A stretch of DNA of 64,000 nt from the NCBI RefSeq assembly GCF_026914265.1, contig NC_069135.1:35969756-36033755 (forward strand). Reading direction: 5' to 3'. Position numbers and translations under genes: made by a program. This document shows, piece by piece, positions 52,301-64,000 of this stretch (its first letter is position 1; each line of letters starts with the position of its first letter). The notes under the pieces are model-generated. The model saw nothing but the letters and a program-made list of their open reading frames with translations, ran no database searches and had not been told where the DNA came from. The stretch is from Mya arenaria. Its lineage: Eukaryota > Mollusca > Bivalvia > Myida > Myidae.

Positions 52301-54960
52301 CGCAGCATGCATATATACGTTCATGTAGGAGAGCACGGATCAAACTCATTGTTAACTAAAGTTTGCTCAATAATTTCTTATCAAAATGTACTCTCACTTT
52401 TTGCAGATTATTTGAAAGTTCAAAATAGACATATACATGTATAGTGTATATTAACAGTGTTACTATAAATGTTTGTCCCATTTTACATGCTATCACCAGG
52501 ACACACATTTCTCAACTTTGAAGCTATCCCCAGGACATAATACGACTATCTCCAGTACAGTACTGTGAACATTTCTAAGGGCATATCTTTAACAGTTCAA
52601 AAGTTACATTGCCATTTCTTACAATAAAAATGGTTGAGCTTATTCTTGTGAAATCCTTCGATTCAGATTTTTTATTTATTGGATATATTTCCTAAAAATA
52701 ACAATACTTGTCGAAATTCGGTAAGTTTTGAGGTGATCATCTCAGGTTTGAAGAAACCTTTTACGAGGTCTGCTAACTCGTAAGCACTATAAAGTATACC
52801 AGTGGCCAAATTTAGCACTCAGCTATCAGTTCAAACACTTGCTTCATTTGTGGTAGATACGGTAGATATGCGTTAACACAGCAAGATCTTACCTCTGGTA
52901 AATTAAAGCAACTGCATAATTGTCTGTTTACTTATCTCTTTTTGATCTATATCCGGTGTCCCTTCCCACAGAGTGAAAAGGAACCCATTGGAAAATTTTA
53001 CAGTTCATTTTTACGTGCTTTTCTAATAATACAGGTGCGTAGCTGACTGTACGCAAAAACGCAGTAGCGAAATGAAATTTTCACAGGTTTGTCTCAGGTT
53101 TTGTTTTACCAAAAACTCCAAATCTGAAATCAAAACAAAATGGGATAGGGGGTGAAGGGGTTAATAATGCTGTCCGACATCCGTCTGCGTAATCCCAAAC
53201 TGGCTCTTGATATACGCGCTTGTAATGTATAAATCTTACATAGAAAACAGGTGTGGGTGTTATACTTTGGATTTGCCATGATTAGGGTATTCTACGTAAA
53301 TCTTTTGCCAGAAAACAGGTGTCGGTGTCATACGTTGGATTTGATTAGGTATTCTATGTCAATCTTTTGCCAGAAATGAAGGTTGCGGTGAACCTCAAGA
53401 TCAAATGCAGTGTGTAAGTAAACAGCGATTCATTTAAGTGTGTATGTGTTACGTAGGGGGAAATAACACAGGATCATGATTAACATTGACTAAAAAGTCT
53501 CAAGTTAGGACCGCAACACATATCGTTATGGTGAGCACCATAGGTTATATATTCATAGTTTATTGACGTTGACGTTTGATAAGTTTTTAACACTCAATTG
53601 ACGTCTGCACTACCCGTATTTCAGCCCACTGGACTGAGTGGCAAGACGCGACCCTGTGTAGCGCACCGGCCTGTAAGTGTCCCGGGCATGACCATGTTAA
53701 AGGCAAACACAACTGCACACAAGGAGAAAAGTGAGTCCACACGGGAACCTTTTATATTGGCACGAATTCTCAAATTTTAGTCTTGGCAAATGGCTGTGTC
53801 ATATAAATATAGAAAATGAATACTTTTTTTACTGTTTTAAAGTGATTTGTTGAAGAAAATCTTATCAAAATTATTTTAAGCTTTCGTTAAATACAGTATG
53901 TATTTATACATGGAATTGACATTGAACAAGAAATGTATTTAAAGGCTTGTGTTGAATTGTACATTTGTTTCCAAAAGACTCGCCATTACAGCATAACTCT
54001 CGTAAAATTGCGATTTTGCATAGTTTGCCCTACATCTGCATTCGGACTCCTCGGTCATTTTCTATCGAAAACATCCTCGGATGATTGCCGGTACATTAGA
54101 AGAAATAGTTCGTAAAAAATAAATTATAGTATTAATGAAATGTAGTGTTCCAACGTGCATTGTGTATTAAAAAGTCTAAATTGATTGCCATTCATGTGTA
54201 TTATTGCATAAATAATTATGAGTTCAAAGAGTAAAGTCATTTTAAATTAGTTTCACTGCCAAATTGAAATTACTACGCGATCTATTTTAGCGTAGTTAAA
54301 TGTTGTTTTTTGACATTGTAAACCCTCCATAATTATAAGTCCGAGGTTATGTGCGATGAAAAATGGCCGTGGAGATCCGAATGCTACATCTGCAGATACC
54401 TCGAACCCACTTTCAAAGATAAGCTGTTGTTAAAGCTCGAAGTCGAAGAAAATATAACTATAATGTAAGACGTTGCAGTTGCAAGTTCAATCGTAACAAC
54501 TCGGCCATCTCCGGCAAGCTCCGAAAAAGATTCTGTTGGATACTGGCCGAGGTGTTCCGATTGCTGCAAGTCATGTGCATGCTCCAAATGTACAAATACG
54601 GGTTTATAGGGGTCGCAACTCAGGAAGTAACTGAAAATACAGGATCTAAATGCGGTAAAGGGATCGTCTGGTGAATATTAGTCTAAAATATGTGCATTCT
54701 GGTGTAAAATAGTATGTTCTGCCTTATTGACAGCTTACTTTGGACCGCTTATGACTTAGTCAATATAAAGTGCCAAGATAACTTGTTTAACGATTACATG
54801 TACTTTAGACGAGTGCAAACATATACTATTTCACTATTTCTCCCCAGACTTCAGGTGCGGAACTGTGTTAGGGAGGAGGGCGAGATCACCCCGTGCGAGT
54901 ACGGGAAGAATGGCCCCATTAGAAAGGAGGATTGTGTTGCCTCCAGTGATAAATGCCCGG
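49330..54960 (+). CDS. Secreted protein with thrombospondin type-1-like module, 5' part
   Basis: Three exons join in phase (1, 2, 1) to 277 nt, about 92 residues, and continue past the window. Exon 1 is a signal peptide (MALITILFCVLFTAKVSLS). Exons 2-3 encode HWTEWQD, CSAPACKCPG, LQVRNC, TPCEYG and two more Cys. W-x-x-W, then Cys pairs with an RNC strand, resembles a diverged TSP1 repeat; TSP1 modules mediate binding of glycosaminoglycans and matrix proteins. I cannot name the orthologue. Exon order and phases are well supported; function is not. The next intron is filled by the 29-bp satellite. Confidence 0.7.
50323..50535 (+). repeat. TTAA-flanked inverted-repeat element, copy 5
   Basis: TTAAGCTGCACTGTCACAG, then GATATAAGACTGCTGACAAA and its inverted partner TTTTGTCAGCAGTCTTATAG, giving a long hairpin. 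Confidence 0.7.
50621..53204 (+). mobile_element. 2.6-kb element with ~200-bp terminal inverted repeats
   Basis: Left GCCAATTTGGGATAACGCAG, and GTATTAACCCCTTCACCCC; right, inverted, GCCAGTTTGGGATTACGCAG, and TTATTAACCCCTTCACCCC. Similarity continues inward (left GTATTTGCGTAGTCAGC, right inverted TTTTTGCGTACAGTCAGC). No transposase frame was seen, so it is non-autonomous or decayed. Confidence 0.75.
50937..51281 (+). repeat. ~345-bp inverted-repeat element, CATTCGGA family, copy 2
   Basis: CATTCGGAGCTCCTCGGTAT left and AATGGCCGAAGTGTTCCGAA right; nested inside the 2.6-kb element. Confidence 0.85.
53625..53730 (+). CDS. TSP1-module gene exon 2
   Basis: Acceptor gtatttcag, phase 1 in, phase 2 out, donor gtgagt. 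AHWTEWQDATLCSAPACKCP holds the WxxW and first three Cys. Confidence 0.75.
54039..54383 (+). repeat. ~345-bp inverted-repeat element, CATTCGGA family, copy 3
   Basis: CATTCGGACTCCTCGGTCAT left and AATGGCCGTGGAGATCCGAA right; between exons 2 and 3 of the TSP1-module gene. Confidence 0.85.
54488..54563 (+). repeat. ~80-bp palindromic element, copy 2
   Basis: CAATCGTAACAACTCGGCCA left, GGCCGAGGTGTTCCGATTG right, inverted; same family as 46352-46433. Confidence 0.75.
54848..54960 (+). CDS. TSP1-module gene exon 3
   Basis: Acceptor tctccccag, phase 2 in, phase 1 out, donor gtgaga. LQVRNCVREEGEITPCEYGK then KEDCVASSDKCPG. Confidence 0.75.
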
Positions 54961-55145
54961 GTGAGATTCAAACGTGAAAAATACTAAGTAAAACGTCATG
55001 TATTAGCCATGGAGAAAAGTTTACTTAGAGTTTTGTCTATACATGCACACTATAATAAAATATCTACTAAATGTGCATGGTATTTGCACATTAAAAGGTA
55101 AACAAAATGTTTCAAAGTCGTATACATGTAAATAAGAAACATGTC

Positions 55146-58100
55146 GATGTTACTACTATCACTGAACACATGTTACAGTTACAACTATCACTGAACACAA
55201 GTTACATTTACAACTATCACTGAACACTTGTTACATTTACAACTATCACTGAACACATGTTACAGTTACTACTATCACTGAACACAAGTTACATTTACAA
55301 CTATCACTGAACACATTTTACAGTTACAACTATCACTGAACACATGTTACATTTACAACTATCACTGAACACATTTTACAGTTACAACTATCACTGAACA
55401 CATGTTACAGTTACTACTATCACTGAACACATGTTACATTTACAACTATCACTGAACACAAGTTACATTTACAACTATCACTGAACACATTTTACAGTTA
55501 CAACTATCACTGAACACATGTTACAGTTACAACTATCACTGAACACAAGTTACATTTACAACTATCACTGAACACAAGTTACATTTACAACTATCACTGA
55601 ACACAAGTTACATTTACAACTATCACTGAACACAAGTTACATTTACAACTATCACTGAACACATTTTACAGTTACAACTATCACTGAACACAAGTTACAT
55701 TTACAACTATCACTGAACACAAGTTACATTTACAACTATCACTGAACACATTTTACAGTTACTACTATCACTGAACACATGTTACAGTTACAACTATCAC
55801 TGAACACATGTTACAGTTACAACTATCACTGAACACAAGTTACATTTACAACTATCACTGAACACATGTTACAGTTACAACTATCACTGAACACAAGTTA
55901 CATTTACAACTATCACTGAACACATTTTACAGTTACAACTATCACTGAACACAAGTTACATTTACAACTATCACTGAACACAAGTTACATTTACAACTAT
56001 CACTGAACACATTTTACAGTTACTACTATCACTGAACACATGTTACAGTTACCACTATCACTGAACACATGCTACAGTTACAACTATCACTGAACACAAG
56101 TTACATTTACAACTATCACTGAACACATTTTACAGTTACAACTATCACTGAACACATGTTACATTTACAACTATCACTGAACACATGTTACAGTTACAAC
56201 TATCACTGAACACATGTTACAGTTACTACTATCACTGAACACATGTTACATTTACAACTATCACTGAACACATGTTACATTTACAACTATCACTGAACAC
56301 ATTTTACAGTTACAACTATCACTGAACACAAGTTACATTTACAACTATCACTGAACACATGTTACAGTTACAACTATCACTGAACACATGTTACATTTAC
56401 AACTATCACTGAACACAAGTTACATTTACAACTATCACTGAACACATTTTACAGTTACAACTATCACTGAACACTTGTTACAGTTACTACTATCACTGAA
56501 CACATGTTACATTTACAACTATCACTGAACACATGTTACAGTTACTACTATCACTGAACACATGTTACATTTACAACTATCACTGAACACAAGTTACATT
56601 TACAACTATCACTGAACACATGTTACAGTTACAACTATCACTGAACACATGTTACATTTACAACTATCACCGAACACATGTTACAGTTACTACTATCACT
56701 GAACACATGTTACATTTACAACTATCACTGAACACAAGTTACATTTACAACTATCACTGAACACATTTTACAGTTACAACTATCACTGAACACTTGTTAC
56801 AGTTACTACTATCACTGAACACATGTTACATTTACAACTATCACTGAACACAAGTTACATTTACAACTATCACTGAACACAAGTTACATTTACAACTATC
56901 ACTGAACACATGTTACAGTTACAACTATCACCGAACACAGGTTACAGTTACTACTATCACTGAACACAGGTTACATTTACAACTATCACTGAACACATGT
57001 TACAGTTACTACTATCACTGAACACATGTTACATTTACAACTATCACTGAACACAAGTTACATTTACAACTATCACTGAACACAAGTTACATTTACAACT
57101 ATCACTGAACACATTTTACAGTTACAACTATCACTGAACACTTGTTACAGTTACAACTATCACTGAACACATGTTACAGTTACAACTATCACTGAACACA
57201 TGTTACAGTTACAACTATCACCGAACACAGGTTACAGTTACTACTATCACTGAACACATGCTACAGTTACAACTATCACCGAACACATGTTACATTTACA
57301 ACTATCACTGAACACATGTTACAGTTACAACTATCACCGAACACATGTTACAGTTACCACTATCGCTGAACACATGTTACATTTACAACTATCACTGAAC
57401 ACTTGTTACAGTTACTACTATCACTGAACACATGCTACAGTTACAACTATCACCGAACACATGTTACAGTTACAACTATCACTGAACACATGTTACAGTT
57501 ACAACTATCACCGAACACATGTTACAGTTACCACTATCACTGAACACATGTTACAGTTACAACTATCACTGAACACATGTTACAGTTACAACTATCACTG
57601 AACACAGGTTACAGTCACCACTATCACTGAACACAAGTTACATTTACAACTATCACTGAACACAAGTTACATTTACAACTATCACTGAACACAAGTTACA
57701 TTTACAACTATCACTGAACACATGTTACAGTTACAACTATCACTGAACACATGTTACATTTACAACTATCACTGAACACATGTTACAGTTACAACTATCA
57801 CTGAACACATGTTACAGTTACAACTATCACTGAACACATGTTACATTTACAACTATCACTGAACACATGTTACAGTTACAACTATCACTGAACACATGTT
57901 ACAGTTACAACTTTCACTGAACACATGTTACAGTTACAACTATCACTGAACACATGTTACAGTTACAACTATCACTGAACACATGTTACAGTTACAACTA
58001 TCACTGAACACATGTTACAGTTACAACTTTCACTGAACACATGTTACAGTTACAACTATCACTGAACACATGTTACAGTTACAACTTTCACTGAACACAT

Positions 58101-61100
58101 GTTACAGTTACAACTATCACTAAACACATGTTACAGTTACAACTTTCACTGAACACATGTTACAGTTACAACTATCACTGAACACATGTTACAGTTACAA
58201 CTATCACTGAACACATGTTACAGTTACAACTATCACTGAACACATGTTACAGTTACAACTATCACTGAACACATGTTACAGTTACTACTATCACTGAACA
58301 CATGTTACAGTTACAACTATCACTGAACACATGTTACAGTTACAACTATCACTGAACACATGTTACAGTCACCACTATCACTGAACACATGTTACAGTTA
58401 CAACTATCACTGAACACATGTTACAGTTACAACTATCACTGAACACATGTTACAGTCACCACTATCACTGAACACATGTTACAGTTACAACTACCACTGA
58501 ACACATGTTACAGTTACAACTATCACTGAACACATGTTACAGTTACAACTATCACTGAACACATGTTACAGTCACCACTATCACTGAACACATGTTACAG
58601 TTACAACTATCACTGAACACATGTTACAGTCACCACTATCACTGAACACATGTTACAGTTACAACTATCACTGAACACATGTTACAGTTACAACTATCAC
58701 CGAACACATGTTACAGTTACAACTATCACTGAACACATGTTACAGTTACAACTATCACTGAACACATGTTACAGTTACTACTATCACTGAACACTTGTTA
58801 CAGTTACAACTATCACTGAACACATGTTACAGTTACTACTATCACTGAACACATGTTACAGTTACAACTATCACTGAACACATGTTACAGTTACAACTAT
58901 CACTGAACACATGTTACAGTTACAACTATCACTGAACACTTGTTACAGTTACAACTATCACTGAACACATGTTACAGTTACAACTATCACTGAACACATG
59001 TTACAGTTACAACTATCACCGAACACATGTTACAGTTACCACTATCACTGAACACTTGTTACAGTTACAACTATCACTGAACACATGTTACAGTTACAAC
59101 TATCACTGAACACATGTTACAGTCACCACTATCACTGAACACATGTTACAGTTACAACTATCACCGAACACATGTTACAGTTACAACTATCACCGAACAC
59201 ATGTTACAGTTACAACTATCACTGAACACATGTTACAGTTACAACTATCACTGAACACATGTTACAGTTACTACTATCACTGAACACTTGTTACAGTTAC
59301 AACTATCACTGAACACATGTTACAGTTACAACTATCACTGAACACATGTTACAGTTACAACTATCACTGAACACATGTTACAGTTACAACTATCACTGAA
59401 CACATGTTACAGTTACAACTATCACTGAACACTTGTTACAGTTACAACTATCACTGAACACATGTTACAGTTACAACTATCACTGAACACATGTTACAGT
59501 TACAACTATCACTGAACACATGTTACAGTTACCACTATCACTGAACACTTGTTACAGTTACCACTATCACTGAACACATGTTACAGTTACTACTATCACT
59601 GAACACTTGTTACATTTACAACTATCACTGAACACATGTTACAGTTACTACTATCACTGAACACATGTTACAGTTACAACTATCACTGAACACTTGTTAC
59701 AGTTACCACTATCACTGAACACAGGTTACAGTCACCACTATCACTGAACACAAGTTACATTTACAACTATCACTGAACACAAGTTACATTTACAACTATC
59801 ACTGAACACATGTTACAGTTACTACTATCACTGAACACATGTTACAGTTACTACTATCACTGGACACATGTTACAGTTACTACTATCACTGAACACATGT
59901 TACAGTCACCACTATCACTGAACACATGTTACAGTTACAACTATCACTGAACACATGTTACAGTTACAACTATCACCGAACACATGTTACAGTTACCACT
60001 ATCACTGAACACATGTTGCAGTTACTACTATCACTGAACACTTGTTACAGTTACAACTATCACTGAACACATGTTACAGTTACAACTATCACTGAACACA
60101 TGTTACAGTTACAACTATCACTGAACACTTGTTACAGTTACTACTATCACTGAACACAGGTTACAGTCACCACTATCACTGAACACAAGTTACATTTACA
60201 ACTATCACTGAACACAAGTTACATTTACAACTATCACTGAACACATGTTACAGTTACAACTATCACTGAACACATGTTACAGTTACAACTATCACCGAAC
60301 ACATGTTACAGTTACCACTATCACTGAACACTTGTTACAGTTACCACTATCGCTGAACACATGTTACAGTTACAACTATCACTGAACACTTGTTACAGTT
60401 ACTACTATCACTGAACACATGCTACAGTTACAACTATCACCGAACACATGTTACATTTACAACTATCACTGAACACATGTTACAGTTACAACTATCACCG
60501 AACACATGTTACAGTTACCACTATCGCTGAACACATGTTACATTTACAACTATCACTGAACACTTGTTACAGTTACTACTATCACTGAACACATGCTACA
60601 GTTACAACTATCACCGAACACATGTTACATTTACAACTATCACTGAACACATGTTACAGTTACAACTATCACCGAACACATGTTACAGTTACCACTATCA
60701 CTGAACACAGGTTACAGTCACCACTATCACTGAACACAAGTTACATTTACAACTATCACTGAACACAAGTTACATTTACAACTATCACTGAACACATGTT
60801 ACAGTTACAACTATCACTGAACACATGTTACAGTTACAACTATCACCGAACACATGTTACAGTTACCACTATCACTGAACACAGGTTACAGTCACCACTA
60901 TCACTGAACACAAGTTACATTTACAACTATCACTGAACACAAGTTACATTTACAACTATCACTGAACACAAGTTACATTTACAACTATCACTGAACACAT
61001 GTTACAGTTACAACTATCACTGAACACATGTTACAGTTACCACTATCACTGAACACATGTTACAGTCACCACTATCACTGAACACAGGTTACAGTTACAA

Positions 61101-64000
61101 CTATCACTGAACACTTGTTACAGTTACAACTTTCACTGAACACAAGTTACAGTTACAACTATCACTGAACACATGTTACATTTACAACTATCACTGAACA
61201 CATGTTACAGTTACTACTATCACTGAACACATGTTACATTTACAACTATCACTGAACACATGTTACATTTACAACTATCACTGAGCACATGTTACAGTTA
61301 CAACTATCACTGAACACAGGTTACAGTTACTACTATCACTGAACACATGTTACAGTTACAACTATCACTGAACACATGTTACATTTACAACTATCACTGA
61401 ACACATGTTACAGTTACTACTATCACTGAACACATGTTACAGTTACAACTATCACTGAACACATGTTACAGTTACTACTATCACTGAACACATGTTACAG
61501 TTACTACTATCACTGAACACATGTTACAGTTACAACTATCACTGAACACATGTTACAGTTACTACTATCACTGAACACATGTTACAGTTACAACTATCAC
61601 TGAACGCATGTTACAGTTACAACTATCACTGAACACATGTTACAGTTACAACTATCACTGAACACATGTTACAGTTACAACTATCACTGAACACATGTTA
61701 CAGTTACAACTATCACTGAACACATGTTACAGTTACAACTATCACTGAACACATGTTACAGTTACTACTATCACTGAACACATGTTACAGTTACAACTAT
61801 CACTGAACACATGTTACAGTTACAACTATCACTGAACACATGTTACAGTTACAACTATCACTGAACACATGTTACAGTTACAACTATCACTGAACACATG
61901 TTACAGTTACAACTATCACTGAACACATGTTACAGTTACTACTATCACTGAACACATGTTACAGTTACTACTATCACTGAACACATGTTACAGTTACTAC
62001 TATCACTGAACACATGTTACAGTTACAACTATCACTGAACACATGTTACAGTTACAACTATCACTGAACACATGTTACAGTTACAACTATCACTGAACAC
62101 ATGTTACAGTTACAACTATCACTGAACACATGTTACAGTTACAACTATCACTGAACACATGTTACAGTTACAACTATCACTGAACACATGTTACATTTAC
62201 AACTATCACTGAGCACATGTTACAGTTACAGCTATCACTGAACACATGTTACAGTTACTACTATCACTGAACACAGGTTACAGTTACAACTATCACTGAA
62301 CACATGTTACAGTCACCACTATCACTGAACACATGTTACAGTTACAACTATCACCGAACACATGTTACAGTTACCACTATCACTGAACACAGGTTACAGT
62401 CACCACTATCACTGAACACAAGTTACAGTTACAACTATCACTGAACACAAGTTACAGTTACAACTATCACCGAACACTTGTTACAGTTACAACTATCACT
62501 GAACACATGTTACAGTCACCACTATCACTGAACACATGTTACAGTTACAACTATCACCGAACACATGTTACAGTTACAACTATCACCGAACACATGTTAC
62601 AGTTACAACTATCACTGAACACATGTTACAGTCACCACTATCACTGAACACAAGTTACATTTACAACTATCACTCAACACATGCTACAGTTACAACTATC
62701 ACTGAACACATGTTACAGTTACAACTATCACTGAACACATGTTACAGTTACAACTATCACCGAACACATGTTACAGTCACCACTATCACTGAACACAGGT
62801 TACAGTTACAACTATCACTGAACACATGTTACAGTCACCACTATCACTGAACACAGGTTACAGTTACAACTATCACTGAACACATGTTACAGTTACAACT
62901 ATCACTGAACACATGTTACAGTTACCACTATCACTGAACACAGGTTACAGTCACAACTATCACTTAACCCATGTTACAGATACAACTATCACTGAACACA
63001 TGTTACAGTTACCACTATCACTTAACCCATGTTACAGATACAACTATCACTGAACACATGTTACAGTAACAACTATCGCTTAACCCATGTTACAGATACA
63101 ACTATCACTGAACACATGTTACAGTTACAACTATCACTGAACACATGTTACAGTTACAACTATCACCGAACACATGTTACAGTCACCACTATCACTGAAC
63201 ACATGTTACAGTCACCACTATCACTGAACACATGTTACAGTCACCACTATCACTGAACACATGTTACAGTTACATCTAACACTGAACACATGTTACATTT
63301 ACAACTATCACCGAACACATGTTACAGTTACAACTATCACTGAACACATGTTACAGTCACCACTATCACTGAACACATGTTACAGTCACCACTATCACCG
63401 AACACAAGTTACAGTTACAACTATCACCGAACACAAGTTACAGTTACAACTATCACTGAACACTTGTTACAGTTACAACTATCACTGAACACATGTTACA
63501 GTTACTACTATCACTGAACACATGTTACAGTTACATCTAACACTGAACACATGTTACAGTTACAACTATCACTGAACACATGTTACAGTTACAACTATCA
63601 CTGAACACATGTTACAGTTACAACTATCACTGAACACAAGTTACAGTTACAACTATCACCGAACACATGTTACAGTTACAACTATCACTGAACACATGTT
63701 ACAGTCACCACTATCACTGAACACATGTTACAGTCACCACTATCACTGAACACATGTTACAGTTACATCTAACACTGAACACATGTTACATTTACAACTA
63801 TCACTGAACACAAGTTACAGTTACAACTATCACTGAACACATGTTACAGTTACAACTATCACTGAACACATGTTACAGTTACATCTAACACTGAACACAA
63901 GTTACATTTACAACTATCACTGAACACAAGTTACATTTACAACTATCACTGAACAATGTTACAGTTACAACTATCACTGAACACATGTTACAGTTACAAC
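55146..64000 (+). repeat. 29-bp satellite array, about 305 copies, open at window end
   Basis: Unit holds ACATGTTACAGTTACAAC then TATCACTGAAC, 29 bp. Variants fall at a few sites (ATGTT/AAGTT/TTGTT/TTTTT/GGTT; CAGTTAC/CATTTAC/CAGTCAC; ACAACT/ACTACT/ACCACT; ACTGAAC/ACCGAAC). Six-unit (174-bp) higher-order blocks repeat, e.g. marked by ATGCTACAG at 57260 and 57434, and again at 60421 and 60595. As 29 is not a multiple of 3, the open frames (e.g. 62536-62850) are frame-rotating repeat translations. Confidence 0.99.

Larger units (their letters stand above)
49388..53624. other. Intron 1 of the TSP1-module gene
   Basis: 4.2 kb without coding exons that I could support. Holds a segment shared with APMAP intron 4 (49490-49645), a TTAA element (50323) and a 2.6-kb inverted-repeat element with a smaller one nested in it. 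Confidence 0.55.

Noticed and set aside
62536..63488. Three repeat-coding frames in the 29-bp satellite
   Set aside because: 29 bp is not a codon multiple; these are chance stop-free runs that rotate frame every unit.
55146..64000. CRISPR array
   Set aside because: Direct 29-bp tandem repeats with no unique spacers, in a eukaryotic intron.

Overview
This is eukaryotic nuclear DNA: AT-rich, with long introns, consensus GT..AG splice sites and many small dispersed repeats. tRNA-derived SINEs and several families of short inverted-repeat elements, together with the gene models, suggest a lophotrochozoan, most likely a bivalve mollusc. The organism is an inference; the gene identities are not. 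I assembled exons by hand from splice sites, reading phase and remembered protein families.

Layout. (1) 112-20004, + strand: the last 23 coding exons of a laminin beta chain (LAMB1-like). It runs from LE module 4 through the LF (laminin IV type B) domain, LE 6-13, coiled-coil domain II, the Cys-rich beta knob and domain I, to a natural stop; about 1308 residues. A 3' UTR and repeat-filled spacer follow. (2) 39450-26258, - strand: a complete 13-exon ZMYND10 gene (460 aa, C-terminal MYND zinc finger), a dynein-arm preassembly factor of motile cilia. (3) 40971-46727, + strand: a complete 8-exon APMAP gene (402 aa, type II membrane strictosidine-synthase-like beta-propeller), divergent from ZMYND10. 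(4) 49330-54960, + strand: the first three coding exons of a secreted protein with a thrombospondin-type-1-like module. Its next intron contains an array of 29-bp repeats of at least 8.85 kb that runs off the window. The four genes show no shared pathway.

The most unusual feature is a set of up to seven minisatellites whose units contain an exon-intron boundary. In LAMB1, a 37-bp unit carrying a whole 3' splice site plus the first exon codons is repeated about 16 times, and a ~70-bp unit next to the exon 10 donor about five times. In ZMYND10, arrays lie at the exon 3 donor (63 bp, about 13 copies, reading frame open throughout), the exon 5 acceptor (50 bp, about 11 copies), exon 7 (112 bp, about 7 pseudo-exon copies) and the exon 10 donor (~115-125 bp, 5-6 copies). 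Each array puts many decoy or alternative splice sites beside a real exon. Other arrays with no link to a junction lie in introns or spacers: a 21-bp G-rich array, a 34-bp CpG-rich array, (GTGA)n with a (GGGT)n core, a 41-bp array and the 29-bp satellite.

The rest of the non-coding sequence holds at least three SINE families, several inverted-repeat element families (one with TTAA flanks, several with TA flanks), a 934-bp pogo/Tigger-like element inserted inside a SINE, a 637-bp element between the ZMYND10 and APMAP starts, and a 2.6-kb element with long terminal inverted repeats. No intact transposase, rRNA gene, canonical tRNA gene or CRISPR array was seen.
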